40,653 nucleotides of DNA, from NCBI GenBank assembly GCA_900771005.1, contig CAAGMI010000352.1, positions 1-40,653 of the forward strand. The letters are read 5' to 3'. The position numbers were made by a program, and so were the translations under genes. Below the pieces are notes generated by a model. It worked only from the letters and a program-made list of their open reading frames with translations, had not been told where the DNA came from and searched no databases. Source of the DNA: Rikenellaceae bacterium (GTDB lineage Bacteria; Bacteroidota; Bacteroidia; Bacteroidales; UBA932). This document shows, one piece after another, positions 1 through 6,858 of this stretch (positions are counted from its first letter, which is position 1; every line of letters starts with the position of its first letter).

Positions 1-98
1 CTGCCGACTTCGATGAAATCTTGACAAACATCATATACGAAAACAAACAACTCAATGCAATAATGAGGGTGGCTCAACAACTACAACCTGCCGCCTGA
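1..98 (+). CDS. 3' end of an unknown gene (truncated by window edge)
   Basis: An open frame runs in from the left edge (codons starting at base 3) and stops at TGA 96-98. The 31 visible residues are hydrophilic and probably helical (DEILTNIIYENKQLNAIM and a QQLQPAA tail). This looks like the end of a real protein rather than chance reading, but it is too short to place in a family. It could belong to the same accessory region as the toxin-antitoxin pair that follows. Confidence 0.4.
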   Translation, partial: ADFDEILTNIIYENKQLNAIMRVAQQLQPAA

Positions 99-388
99 AT
101 CACTTGCGAAACTTAAATAACCTAAATTCCAATAAAGTTACTTATTATTTGTGAGACGAGCAAATAAAAAGAAACGGGTAAGCAATCAACATTTGTTGGG
201 GGACGTACTTTCTTAGGTGCGTAAACGATGTCTGCTTGCGCAAAACGAGAGCGACTCGCGTCCGCGCAACTTTGAGGCGGCGTCGGGGGAATTTTGGCAG
301 CAAAATCCCCCGTTTCGCTGTTTTTTGAGCCAAACGGGGGATTATCGACCTCAAACTCCCCCGAAACAACTGTTTTTGACGCTACGAA
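99..388. repeat. Intergenic region with interleaved C5/G5 inverted repeats
   Basis: No gene is supported here. A perfect 12-bp inverted repeat lies at 304-315 and 332-343 (AATCCCCCGTTT / AAACGGGGGATT). Its left arm can also pair with GGGGGAATTTT just upstream (about 287-297), and its right arm with TCCCCCG near 357-363, so alternative hairpins compete. For minus-strand transcripts leaving the antitoxin gene the 304-343 hairpin is followed by TTTTG, which suits a weak terminator. Short open frames across this stretch read only the repeats. Confidence 0.5.
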
Positions 389-694
389 CTAAGCCATAGC
401 AAACTTCATGCACGATATCCCAAGTTTTCCTTCAATATCAGCAACACTTTTGAAAGAAAAATTGGTATTGCCGGAAAGGATGCGGCTGACATATTGAGGA
501 GATACACCAAGTTTGGCGGCGACGTCCGACCGGCTCAGTCCGTTCTCCTGCATATAATCGACAATAGACATAGCAACGCCGCGTGACCATTTGAGCCACA
601 CTTCATTCTCCTGACGCCATTTGGCATCTTCCGTAAAGGTTGAAGGCATCTCACTCTGATGAGCCTCCAGAAAGTCCAATGTTTTCTGTTTCAT
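389..694 (-). CDS. XRE-family HTH antitoxin (HigA-like)
   Basis: This 101-residue protein carries a central Cro/C1-type helix-turn-helix (about residues 48-92, with SRSDVAAKLGVSPQYVSRIL as the DNA-binding core). It starts 2 bp after the stop of the upstream toxin-like gene, so the two form a toxin-first operon typical of HigBA-type modules. The expected role is to neutralise the partner and repress the shared promoter, where a 12-bp palindrome at 1299-1310 is a candidate operator. The family call is firm; the antitoxin role is inferred from gene order. Confidence 0.8.
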   Translation of the reverse strand: MKQKTLDFLEAHQSEMPSTFTEDAKWRQENEVWLKWSRGVAMSIVDYMQENGLSRSDVAAKLGVSPQYVSRILSGNTNFSFKSVADIEGKLGISCMKFAMA

Positions 695-696
695 AA

Positions 697-1248
697 TTAT
701 CCCTCCTCAAAGAAATCCACAAAACTGTCCTGGTCAAATACTCCATTTTGTTTCAGGAAGTCACGGCAAGCATTCAGTTTATCTAGTTCCTTTTGTGTAT
801 GTTCTCGCTCCTGCATCGTCGCTGTCAACTTGATAGCGCCACCTGTAACGATGTAAACATTCGGTTCTATGCGAATGGCGTAAATCCGAAGCCAGCTTGG
901 ATGCTGTGTCCTGTCCCAATTTCTTGCCTTCTCACGCGTCAACTCACGTGCCCTGTTGTCCGCAAGACTTAGCGGATGGAACAGTCCGTCCAGCTTCTCC
1001 GTATATGGAAAATCCAGAATAAGCCGTTCTAACTCCTGGGCATCTTCCATCGTATCCCTGATAGCGTCACTGACTTTTTCAATTCTAAAGAAACTCTTCA
1101 GGTCATCCAGATTAGCAAAGAAGAAATCGAGCAGATAGTTGAAATTGCTCCATTGTCTGAAAAGGAATGAAAGTTCATCAGTTTCCTTTCCTTCTTCTTT
1201 GACTGCCCATAAGTGGTCGTAGCCGGGTATAGATCGTACAAACCTCAT
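697..1248 (-). CDS. HigB/RelE-like toxin with N-terminal extension
   Basis: The protein has 183 residues. The C-terminal half (YIVTGGAIKLTATMQER, then a helical segment) resembles the end of the RelE/HigB mRNA-interferase fold found in the Gp49/HigB group. About 90 residues precede it, longer than a usual HigB of about 100 residues, with an aromatic helical stretch (FRQWSNFNYLLDFFFANLDDL). It is the first gene of a two-gene unit with the XRE regulator 2 bp downstream. ATG at 1248 sits about 21 bp after a -7 element. Ribosome-dependent mRNA cleavage is family knowledge; toxicity here is inferred. Confidence 0.65.
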   Translation of the reverse strand: MRFVRSIPGYDHLWAVKEEGKETDELSFLFRQWSNFNYLLDFFFANLDDLKSFFRIEKVSDAIRDTMEDAQELERLILDFPYTEKLDGLFHPLSLADNRARELTREKARNWDRTQHPSWLRIYAIRIEPNVYIVTGGAIKLTATMQEREHTQKELDKLNACRDFLKQNGVFDQDSFVDFFEEG

Positions 1249-1269
1249 AACGATTCACCGGTTTCGGTA

Positions 1270-1310
1270 CAAAGGTATGAAAAAGAATCAAATCTCGCAA
1301 CTTATAAGTT
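1270..1310 (-). promoter_or_regulatory. Promoter and palindromic operator of the toxin-antitoxin pair
   Basis: On the minus strand TACCTTTG (1270-1277) matches the Bacteroidota -7 consensus TAnnTTTG, and a TTTG lies upstream at closer than ideal spacing. A perfect 12-bp palindrome AACTTATAAGTT (1299-1310) sits near the expected -33 region, a common place for an XRE autorepressor to bind. Operator function is inferred. Confidence 0.45.
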
Positions 1311-1510
1311 TCGGGCTGTATAAATTTTGAATCAAATCTTACTGACTCGGGTAAAGATGATAATGCGTCTGCCACCGCCCCTGAAACTTACATGGGTAGC
1401 CGGCTTAAGTCTATCTGAACGTGGGACAGACAGTTGAAAAAGCATATTTCAGTATACAAAAACGGCAACCAGATGCAGAATCTATGTTGCCGAAATGTGC
1501 TGAATGTTAA
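1311..1510. other. Gene-free stretch upstream of the decayed DUF4160-like gene
   Basis: No coding frame, RNA or clear repeat is supported. The sequence is probably eroded accessory DNA; a stop (TAA 1508-1510) closes the reading frame directly before the recognisable DUF4160-like segment. Confidence 0.4.
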
Positions 1511-1738
1511 ATTTCCGAAAATCGTTGCAGAAAAATTTGCTTTTTACATGATGACCATACCCCTATCCATGTACACATCATCAAGGATGGGAATGAGGCG
1601 AAATACAATGTAGATCCGATGGTGCAGTAAGTTTTCAATCACGGCTTCAAGAAGCATGAAATCTCAATGATTGAGAGCATAATTGAAGAGAATGTTGCTA
1701 TCATTAAAGAAAGGTGGCAGGAGTATTTTGGACAGTAG
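1511..1738 (+). pseudogene. Decayed DUF4160-like gene
   Basis: In one frame the sequence reads as a DUF4160-type protein: an HDDHTPIHVHI motif (the family's HxPxHVHV signature), then GNEAKYNVDP, then a helical tail ending KERWQEYF. The frame is broken by TAA at 1628-1630, right after the strand segment, and has no usable start since a stop lies at 1508-1510. DUF4160 proteins are commonly encoded next to DUF2442 proteins, and such a gene follows 7 bp downstream, so this is the ruined half of a former pair. Confidence 0.65.
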
Positions 1739-1745
1739 AAGTGAT

Positions 1746-2009
1746 ATGAAGCATTACATTGCCAAGGTCTGGATTGAATCCGGACACATTTATGCAAAGA
1801 CCAGTGATGGCCTGGTGGCAAGCTATGCTTTTTCCATCTGGAAAAAACTGGCATCTGCTACAGAACAGCAGCTCAATGATTTCTATCTTTCCTATTCTGG
1901 AATTCATTGGCCTCAGCTTGATGAGGATCTCAGTTTTGAAGGAATGTTTTGCGCTGCAGGTCTCTGCAACAGGACTCCCAGCGAAGATTCTGTCTGCTAT
2001 ATTAATTAG
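1746..2009 (+). CDS. DUF2442-like small protein
   Basis: This 87-residue protein has the features of DUF2442: an N-terminal beta segment (YIAKVWIESGHIYAKTSDGL), a middle helix, and the signature IHWPQLDEDLSFEGMF near the C-terminus. I chose ATG 1746 because the in-frame ATG at 1683 lies inside the decayed upstream gene and adds unrelated residues. Its usual DUF4160 partner is broken just upstream. Function is unknown; the pair is sometimes suspected to act like a toxin-antitoxin module. Confidence 0.65.
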   Translation: MKHYIAKVWIESGHIYAKTSDGLVASYAFSIWKKLASATEQQLNDFYLSYSGIHWPQLDEDLSFEGMFCAAGLCNRTPSEDSVCYIN

Positions 2010-2061
2010 TTTCATGACAAGGATTCACCCGTCTGGGCAGATGAAGTTCAGAGGACGGTAG

Positions 2062-2112
2062 CCAGGATAAGATGAAAGTGCAAAAACCTCATTATTTGCA
2101 CTTTCATCCTGG
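2062..2112. repeat. Perfect 14-bp inverted repeat with extended arms
   Basis: GATGAAAGTGCAAA (2071-2084) and TTTGCACTTTCATC (2095-2108) pair perfectly across a 10-nt loop, and CCAGG (2062-2066) can pair with CCTGG (2108-2112) outside. No T-run follows, so it is not an obvious terminator. Confidence 0.7.
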
Positions 2113-2306
2113 AATTTCGAGAAGATATGTGCAAAATCAGCCCGCATTGCACATAAACACCACTGATTCCCAGGACTACGGGCGCAAAGAAAGCATCTGG
2201 TGCTCAGAGAATGAGAAATTGACCTGCTACGGGAGCAAAAATATGACCTGCGCTCCCAAAGCTAAGAAAACACCAAGCGCGGGGTCACGGCATAGTGAGC
2301 CGGAGA

Positions 2307-2375
2307 GGCAGTGCCCGTGCTGTTGCGGAGGCTTTTAAAAAGGAGACATGCCTCCGCAGCAGCACGTGCATTGCC
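2307..2375. repeat. Long imperfect inverted repeat, 26-bp arms
   Basis: The arms 2307-2332 and 2350-2375 pair over 26 bp with three mismatches around a 17-nt A/T-rich loop. The arms are GC-rich (GTGCTG, GCGGAGGC core). It could be a structured transcript end, a recombination site or a miniature mobile element remnant. Confidence 0.7.
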
Positions 2376-2440
2376 TAATCACCCGTCCGGGCAAATGAAT
2401 GACAGAAATTGACACACAATGCGTATTCTGAAATCTTTTG

Positions 2441-2448
2441 TAACTTTG
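2441..2448 (+). promoter_or_regulatory. -7 element directly before the nucleoside hydrolase gene
   Basis: TAACTTTG matches TAnnTTTG exactly and ends 10 bp before ATG 2459. This leaves a leader of only several nucleotides and no room for a ribosome binding site. Confidence 0.5.
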
Positions 2449-2458
2449 TTCCGGTCGA

Positions 2459-3553
2459 ATGAAAAAGTCTTTCAGAATATTTCCTTTCCTTCTTGTTGTC
2501 ATACTCCTTTTCCCGGGCTGTCAGAAGTTTCAACAGGATGAGTTTGGCGGTTATAAGAAATCCGTTCTTTTGGACTCCGATATGGTGGAGGCTTTTGATG
2601 ACGGAGTGGCATTTATGATGCTGCTCGGTTCGGATGATATTGAAATCAAAGGTCTGACCACCGTAACGGGCAATGTCTGGGCACAAGAGGCATTGTCATA
2701 CGGGATAAGAGTCGGTGAATTGTGTGGAGGGAAAGATCTTACTTACATTGGCGGGGCACAATATCCGATGCGTGATGGGCGTCTGGACAGTATCAAAGAA
2801 GAGGTTGATACAAATCCTGGCGAAGATGCACCGTACCGAGGCGCTTTGTCACACGCGGAAGTAAATGACTGGAGAACTTTCTACGAGCAAAGATATGGCC
2901 GCCAGTCTGAAATCCGGCCGTCATCCGAGGATGCCTCAGAATATATCGCCAGACAGATTCTATCTGCGCCCGGGCAATTGACCATTCTTGCGATAGGTCC
3001 TTGCACGAACATAGCAAAAGCACTGGTATCGCACCCGGAAATTGCATCTAAGGCCAGAGAAATCATCTATATGGGCGGGGCAGTCTGGTGCGACGGCAAC
3101 ACCACGCCCTATGCCGAGATGAATTTCCTGTATGACCCGGAGGCGGCTGCCATTTGTCTCAGGGCACCTTTCCCGAAACAGACAATAGTGAGCCTCGACG
3201 TGTGCAATACGGTCAAAATGGACCGGCAGCAGTTTATGGCTGTTTATCAGTCCGTTCATTCTGAAAACCTCAAAGAACTGTTTCGGGGGAATTACGCATA
3301 TCAACTGTTCGAAGAAGACCCATCCGCAACCCAGCATGTCTGGGATCTGATAAGTGTGGCTATCGCTATCGATTCTGGCATTATCTCCGAATATAAGGAT
3401 GTGAGGCTTGATGTTGACGATGTCCCGGATTCGCCCACATATGGAAAGGTTTACGAAACGCAGTCGCCTTCGCGTCAAATCGTTCGCGTTCCTTTACAAA
3501 TCAATCAGGGCCGGTTCTGGGATATAATCACTTCCCGTCTGTCGAAGTATTAG
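2459..3553 (+). CDS. Inosine-uridine-type nucleoside hydrolase, lipoprotein
   Basis: The 364-residue protein belongs to the IU-nucleoside hydrolase family, which cleaves the N-glycosidic bond of ribonucleosides with a bound calcium ion. A lipoprotein signal ends in LFPGC (Cys21), so it acts in the periplasm or on a membrane. The metal-binding N-terminal motif is present as LLDSDMVEAFDD (Asp39, 41, 47, 48), looser than the canonical DTDPGxDDA. Later segments LTILAIGPCTNIAKAL and IIYMGGAVW are family hallmarks. It stands alone, followed by the tRNA unit on the other strand. Substrate is not readable; nucleoside salvage is the usual role. Confidence 0.8.
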   Translation: MKKSFRIFPFLLVVILLFPGCQKFQQDEFGGYKKSVLLDSDMVEAFDDGVAFMMLLGSDDIEIKGLTTVTGNVWAQEALSYGIRVGELCGGKDLTYIGGAQYPMRDGRLDSIKEEVDTNPGEDAPYRGALSHAEVNDWRTFYEQRYGRQSEIRPSSEDASEYIARQILSAPGQLTILAIGPCTNIAKALVSHPEIASKAREIIYMGGAVWCDGNTTPYAEMNFLYDPEAAAICLRAPFPKQTIVSLDVCNTVKMDRQQFMAVYQSVHSENLKELFRGNYAYQLFEEDPSATQHVWDLISVAIAIDSGIISEYKDVRLDVDDVPDSPTYGKVYETQSPSRQIVRVPLQINQGRFWDIITSRLSKY

Positions 3554-3575
3554 TTTAAATGTCCAAAGAAACAAA

Positions 3576-3605
3576 AAGGGCACTCACGTTTCCGCAAGTG
3601 CCCTT
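3576..3605 (-). terminator. Rho-independent terminator of the tRNA unit
   Basis: A perfect 9-bp stem (AAGGGCACT at 3576-3584, AGTGCCCTT at 3597-3605) is followed on the minus strand by TTTTTGTTTC. It ends the tRNA-Val/tRNA-Ala transcript and may also serve the converging nucleoside hydrolase gene. Confidence 0.8.
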
Positions 3606-3615
3606 GAAATGTTTG

Positions 3616-3688
3616 TGGAGATAAAGAGATTCGAACTCTTGACCCCCTGCTTGCAAAGCAGGTGCTCTACCAACTGAGCTATACCCCC
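3616..3688 (-). tRNA. tRNA-Ala (TGC)
   Basis: A 73-nt cloverleaf with anticodon TGC in loop TTTGCAA, a T-arm containing GTTCGAATC, and a 7-bp acceptor stem GGGGGTA/TATCTCC with the alanine-specific G3-U70 pair. CCA is not encoded. It is the second gene of a two-tRNA unit. Confidence 0.95.
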
Positions 3689-3729
3689 GTTTTCAGAATT
3701 CTAAAGAAGCCGCCAAAGCGACCTTTTCG

Positions 3730-3804
3730 TGGGAGATGAGGGAGTCGAACCCCCGACCCTCTGCTTGTAAGGCAGACGCTCTAAACCAACTGAGCTAATC
3801 TCCC
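3730..3804 (-). tRNA. tRNA-Val (TAC)
   Basis: A 75-nt cloverleaf starting GGGAGATTAGCTCAG, with anticodon TAC in loop CTTACAA and T-arm GTTCGACTC. CCA is not encoded. It lies 41 bp upstream of tRNA-Ala and is read first. Confidence 0.95.
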
Positions 3805-3821
3805 GTCGCGTTTTGGGATTG

Positions 3822-3853
3822 CAAAGGTAAGACATTTTCTTTAACATCCAAAA
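3822..3853 (-). promoter_or_regulatory. Promoter of the tRNA-Val/tRNA-Ala unit
   Basis: On the minus strand a TTTTGG box (about 3848-3853) is followed by 18 bp and TACCTTTG (3822-3829), a good match to the Bacteroidota -33/-7 promoter. The tRNA begins 17 bp downstream. Confidence 0.7.
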
Positions 3854-3900
3854 TTATTTTAATTTTTTTTGATCCTTGAGGATTCAGGCCGGATTATTGC

Positions 3901-3908
3901 TAACTTTG
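3901..3908 (+). promoter_or_regulatory. -7 element of the tmRNA gene
   Basis: TAACTTTG matches the consensus and lies 15 bp before the tmRNA 5' end. No TTTG is found at ideal spacing; one occurs about 29 bp upstream. Confidence 0.6.
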
Positions 3909-3923
3909 CGGTTGCAATCATTC

Positions 3924-4319
3924 GGGGATGTTCTGGTTTTGACAGCATCGATGTCGGATGGTAAGCACGCCGGGCGTCGCGAGTTTGCCCGTTAACCTCA
4001 GCTCCCGAGCCATTAATTGGCAACTACAACTATTCATACGCTTGCTAGTCTCAGAGAGACTGAGCATCAATCAGAGCCGCCAAGGCTGTGGCACTGACGT
4101 ATATCCCTCCTGCTTTATGCCGGCTATGCCAGGATCCAGGGGTATCATCCAAGCCGGACGCACGGGGCCCACTCCCCTAAGCCCCGCCAAGACAAAGGAG
4201 ATAAGTTGCCGCAAAGGGCGTCTTTCCTCATACGGCCGCCGACAAACAAAGAAAGAATAAGCGTGTAGAAAGCCCTCTGGTGCGTTGTTTGGACGCGGGT
4301 TCGACTCCCGCCATCTCCA
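3924..4319 (+). ncRNA. ssrA: tmRNA (transfer-messenger RNA)
   Basis: The 5' part GGGGATGTTCTGGTTTTGACAG and the 3' part with T-arm CGGGTTCGACTCCCG form the tRNA-like domain; the acceptor GGGGATG/CATCTCC has the alanine G3-U70 pair. Length 396 nt is normal. The tag frame most likely resumes at GGC 4019-4021 and reads GNYNYSYAC before TAG 4046-4048, which lacks the usual LAA ending recognised by ClpXP. A long open frame antisense to this gene is an artefact. tmRNA rescues stalled ribosomes with SmpB and marks the products for degradation. Confidence 0.95.
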
Positions 4320-4337
4320 CAAAACAACACGGTTAAT

Positions 4338-5504
4338 ATGAAAGGGAAATTCATTTTATCGGCCATATTGCTGGCCGCCACGACACTTCTGATTTCCTGC
4401 GAGAAGCAGGGACAGCAGGAAGTCGATCCGATAACCGAAGAATGTACATTCACGGACAACCTTACGCTCACGATAAACGGGCGCACGATAAAAGGTTGCA
4501 CCGCCGTGTACACTCCGGGCCTCAGCGGCGCCACGATCGCCATCTTCGGCGCGACCGTGGACATTGACAAAGTCATTTCAGATATCCTCCCGACATACAA
4601 GGGATCAGGCAGGAACATCGTTTCGTCAGACATCATCCCCGGAGAGGATTTCGTCAAAATCAACGTTACTCCGTCCTTCAGTGACGGGAAAGGCAGTTTC
4701 GAGGGAAACGGAACGGCAAAATACTGCGCTTTCTCATACAAGGGCTCCGTCACAAAGAACAGCATGATCTTCGATTTCCGCAGCCTCGCGCTCACTTCTC
4801 ATCAGCTGGCAGGGACTTTCTGGAGCATCGTACGGTCCACCAGCAGCTGGCACGATATGATTATCCTCGACTGGTCTTACTCAAAGAAGCCTGCCGTAAG
4901 CCTCTATGACAGCATACAGACACTGCTTTCACTTTCTTCCCTGGCCGGGGTCAGCATAGATGAATACATAGCCAGGGTCATAAGCGGCGTCAACCTGTAC
5001 GCAGACGGGATGTTTACACTGGACAGCATGAACGGATCAAGCATAAAGGAAACCGTAAAAGGTTCTGCCGATTTCGTAGTCCTTCCGTCGAAAGAGATTT
5101 TGGTACACCCCGAGGCAGAGGTGATTATCAAGGCATTGGATCTTGACAAGAAAGCCAAGGCCGGAATCGACATGAACAAAATTGCGGCTGTAGTCTCAGA
5201 TTATACGACAAATATCGCAGGCAACGGCATTCCGATAGCTTACAGCCTGAACGGCAGCGAACTGAGTCTGTGGTTCGAAGAGGATGCGATATGCGACTTC
5301 CTTCAGATGATCACAAAGCTTCTCAATATCGACGGTGTTGAAGACGCCCTGTACGAATCAATCAGGGAAAGCATCCCGGGATCCTCCGGAGAGGCGGTCG
5401 TCACACTTGTCAAGCAGCTTATTCCTCAACTGCAGAGCAACATCGACCACACGAAATCCGCCAAGTTCGGATTCAAGTTCAAGGCCAAGTCTATCGCTTC
5501 ATAG
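4338..5504 (+). CDS. Bacteroidales lipoprotein, DUF4925-like
   Basis: This 388-residue protein has a signal peptide ending LLISC (lipid Cys21) and then beta-rich sequence with segments such as FTDNLTLTINGRTIKG and NIAGNGIPIAYSLNGSELSLWF. The layout resembles the DUF4925 lipoproteins of gut Bacteroidales; that match is from memory and moderate. The start lies 18 bp after the tmRNA 3' end with no promoter between, so the mRNA probably arises by read-through of the tmRNA unit. Its 3' end overlaps the converging glycosyltransferase gene by 14 bp. Confidence 0.7.
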   Translation: MKGKFILSAILLAATTLLISCEKQGQQEVDPITEECTFTDNLTLTINGRTIKGCTAVYTPGLSGATIAIFGATVDIDKVISDILPTYKGSGRNIVSSDIIPGEDFVKINVTPSFSDGKGSFEGNGTAKYCAFSYKGSVTKNSMIFDFRSLALTSHQLAGTFWSIVRSTSSWHDMIILDWSYSKKPAVSLYDSIQTLLSLSSLAGVSIDEYIARVISGVNLYADGMFTLDSMNGSSIKETVKGSADFVVLPSKEILVHPEAEVIIKALDLDKKAKAGIDMNKIAAVVSDYTTNIAGNGIPIAYSLNGSELSLWFEEDAICDFLQMITKLLNIDGVEDALYESIRESIPGSSGEAVVTLVKQLIPQLQSNIDHTKSAKFGFKFKAKSIAS

Positions 5505-6810
5505 AGATCCGTGCCTGGAGTTCCCAGGTGCGGATTCTGTCTTTATACAGATTGTTGTCGTTTTCCCTTTCCAGACTGAGGGAAGCGTCTGAATTGTCAT
5601 CCCAACGGCGGCAGTTGTACATAACGTCATAAATCCTGCCTATCCTGTATTCGCGTGATATCCTCAACGCTACGGCATAATCCTCCCCGTATTTGGTGAC
5701 AGGAAACATTATCTTCCTCAACAACGGCACCCAGAATCCCCTGGGGGCGCCCAGGCCGTTTATCCTCAGCGCATTGTTCCGCCCGTTGTCTTCCGTCCAT
5801 TCCCTATGGTCTATGATGCCCGGCGGCAGCGGCTGAAGATTTATATCCGTAATCCTGTAGGTCCCTATGACCATCGCACAACCCTGTTCACGGAACGCAT
5901 CGACGAATTTCTGTACAGTATCAGGCCCGCTGTACACATCGTCGGAATCCAGCTGGAGCGCGAAGCGTCCGCACTTCGGGTGGGTTATCGCGGCGTTCCA
6001 GTTTCCGCCTATGGCGTGGTAGCCGGCAGGCTGGGCAATATAAACGAGCCTCGGATCGCCGTCGAATGATTTTATGACTTCCACCGTGCCGTCGGTAGAG
6101 TTGTCGTCCACCACAATCACGTTGTACTTGAAATCCGTCTTCTGATCCAACGCCGAGCGTATTGCGTCTCCGATGGTCCGCACACGGTTCCTGCAAGGGA
6201 TAACCACGGAAGCTTCATACTCGAATTCACCGTCAGCGGGATTCACGTCCCGGAAAACAGGCTCCAGATATCCTCCGACCGCCTTCAGATGTTCCGTACA
6301 AGCCTTTTCCATCTCTATCTGGACTTCACGGTTGCGCGGATCCACATAATCGAACAGTCTTTCTCCGGTCTTGCGGCAGTCGGTCTTGATTTCATAATAG
6401 AGATATTCATTGATATGCACTATTTCCCCGATTTCCGAAAGCTTCAGCCTGAGGTCATACAGTCCGGCATACCGGTAATCGGCAGTCATTCCGGAAACAG
6501 CCTTCTTCAGGGCGTCGGTACGGATCACGAGCAGACCGCCGAAATCGAAATCATCTCTCAGAGAGCCCTTCTGATAATCAATCACAGGGGCATCACTCTG
6601 ACGTCCGTCCTCCACGTAGAAATGGTCAGAATAGACCATCACCGCATCTGTATAATCAGCTACCTGGCACATCCTTTCATACGCATTCTGCACCAGACGC
6701 AATTGTGTCGGCTTTGTGTATACGGCGACATATCTGCCGTCAGCCTTTTCCGCCAGTTCCCGCACCTGGGAAGTGGAGGCCCTTGAGGGAATATCAAATC
6801 TCGAAATCAT
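5491..6810 (-). CDS. GT2 glycosyltransferase with degenerate N-terminal half
   Basis: The 439-residue protein carries a full GT-A domain from about residue 200: VVIPCRNR at the nucleotide-binding strand, VVDDNSTDGT, and the QLDSDD metal-binding motif. The first 190 residues look like a second GT-A domain lacking its start (YSDHFYVEDG, then FGGLLVIRTDAL), so the protein is a partial tandem. It would transfer a sugar from a nucleotide donor in the cytoplasm; acceptor unknown. It is transcribed divergently from the polyprenol-phosphate mannose synthase gene, so both may serve cell-surface glycan assembly. The -7 element lies only 4 bp before ATG 6810, so the mRNA would be leaderless or the true start is further in. 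Confidence 0.75.
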   Translation of the reverse strand: MISRFDIPSRASTSQVRELAEKADGRYVAVYTKPTQLRLVQNAYERMCQVADYTDAVMVYSDHFYVEDGRQSDAPVIDYQKGSLRDDFDFGGLLVIRTDALKKAVSGMTADYRYAGLYDLRLKLSEIGEIVHINEYLYYEIKTDCRKTGERLFDYVDPRNREVQIEMEKACTEHLKAVGGYLEPVFRDVNPADGEFEYEASVVIPCRNRVRTIGDAIRSALDQKTDFKYNVIVVDDNSTDGTVEVIKSFDGDPRLVYIAQPAGYHAIGGNWNAAITHPKCGRFALQLDSDDVYSGPDTVQKFVDAFREQGCAMVIGTYRITDINLQPLPPGIIDHREWTEDNGRNNALRINGLGAPRGFWVPLLRKIMFPVTKYGEDYAVALRISREYRIGRIYDVMYNCRRWDDNSDASLSLERENDNNLYKDRIRTWELQARISMKR

Positions 6811-6842
6811 AGTACAAATATATCATTTAATTTGTACTTTTG
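6811..6842. promoter_or_regulatory. Symmetric divergent promoter pair
   Basis: A 9-bp inverted repeat (AGTACAAAT 6811-6819, ATTTGTACT 6830-6838) contains two divergent -7 elements: TATATTTG on minus (6815-6822) for the GT2 gene and TACTTTTG on plus (6835-6842) for the mannose synthase gene. Confidence 0.55.
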
Positions 6843-6858
6843 TGAAAACGCTCCGCTT

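Larger units (their letters stand above)
2010..2458. other. Gene-free region with nested inverted repeats
   Basis: About 450 bp without a supported gene, dominated by hairpin-forming sequence (listed separately at 2062-2112 and 2307-2375, plus a 7-bp TGTGCAA / TTGCACA pair at 2128-2134 and 2147-2153). The start of the next gene and its promoter lie at the right end. An 88-codon frame over the repeats has no coding character. Confidence 0.5.

Noticed and set aside
2072..2338. 88-codon plus-strand frame
   Set aside because: It lies on hairpin-forming sequence and has no coding character or recognisable motif.
4145..4795. 216-codon minus-strand frame across the tmRNA
   Set aside because: It reads the tmRNA and the start of the lipoprotein gene backwards; part of it is the tRNA-like domain.
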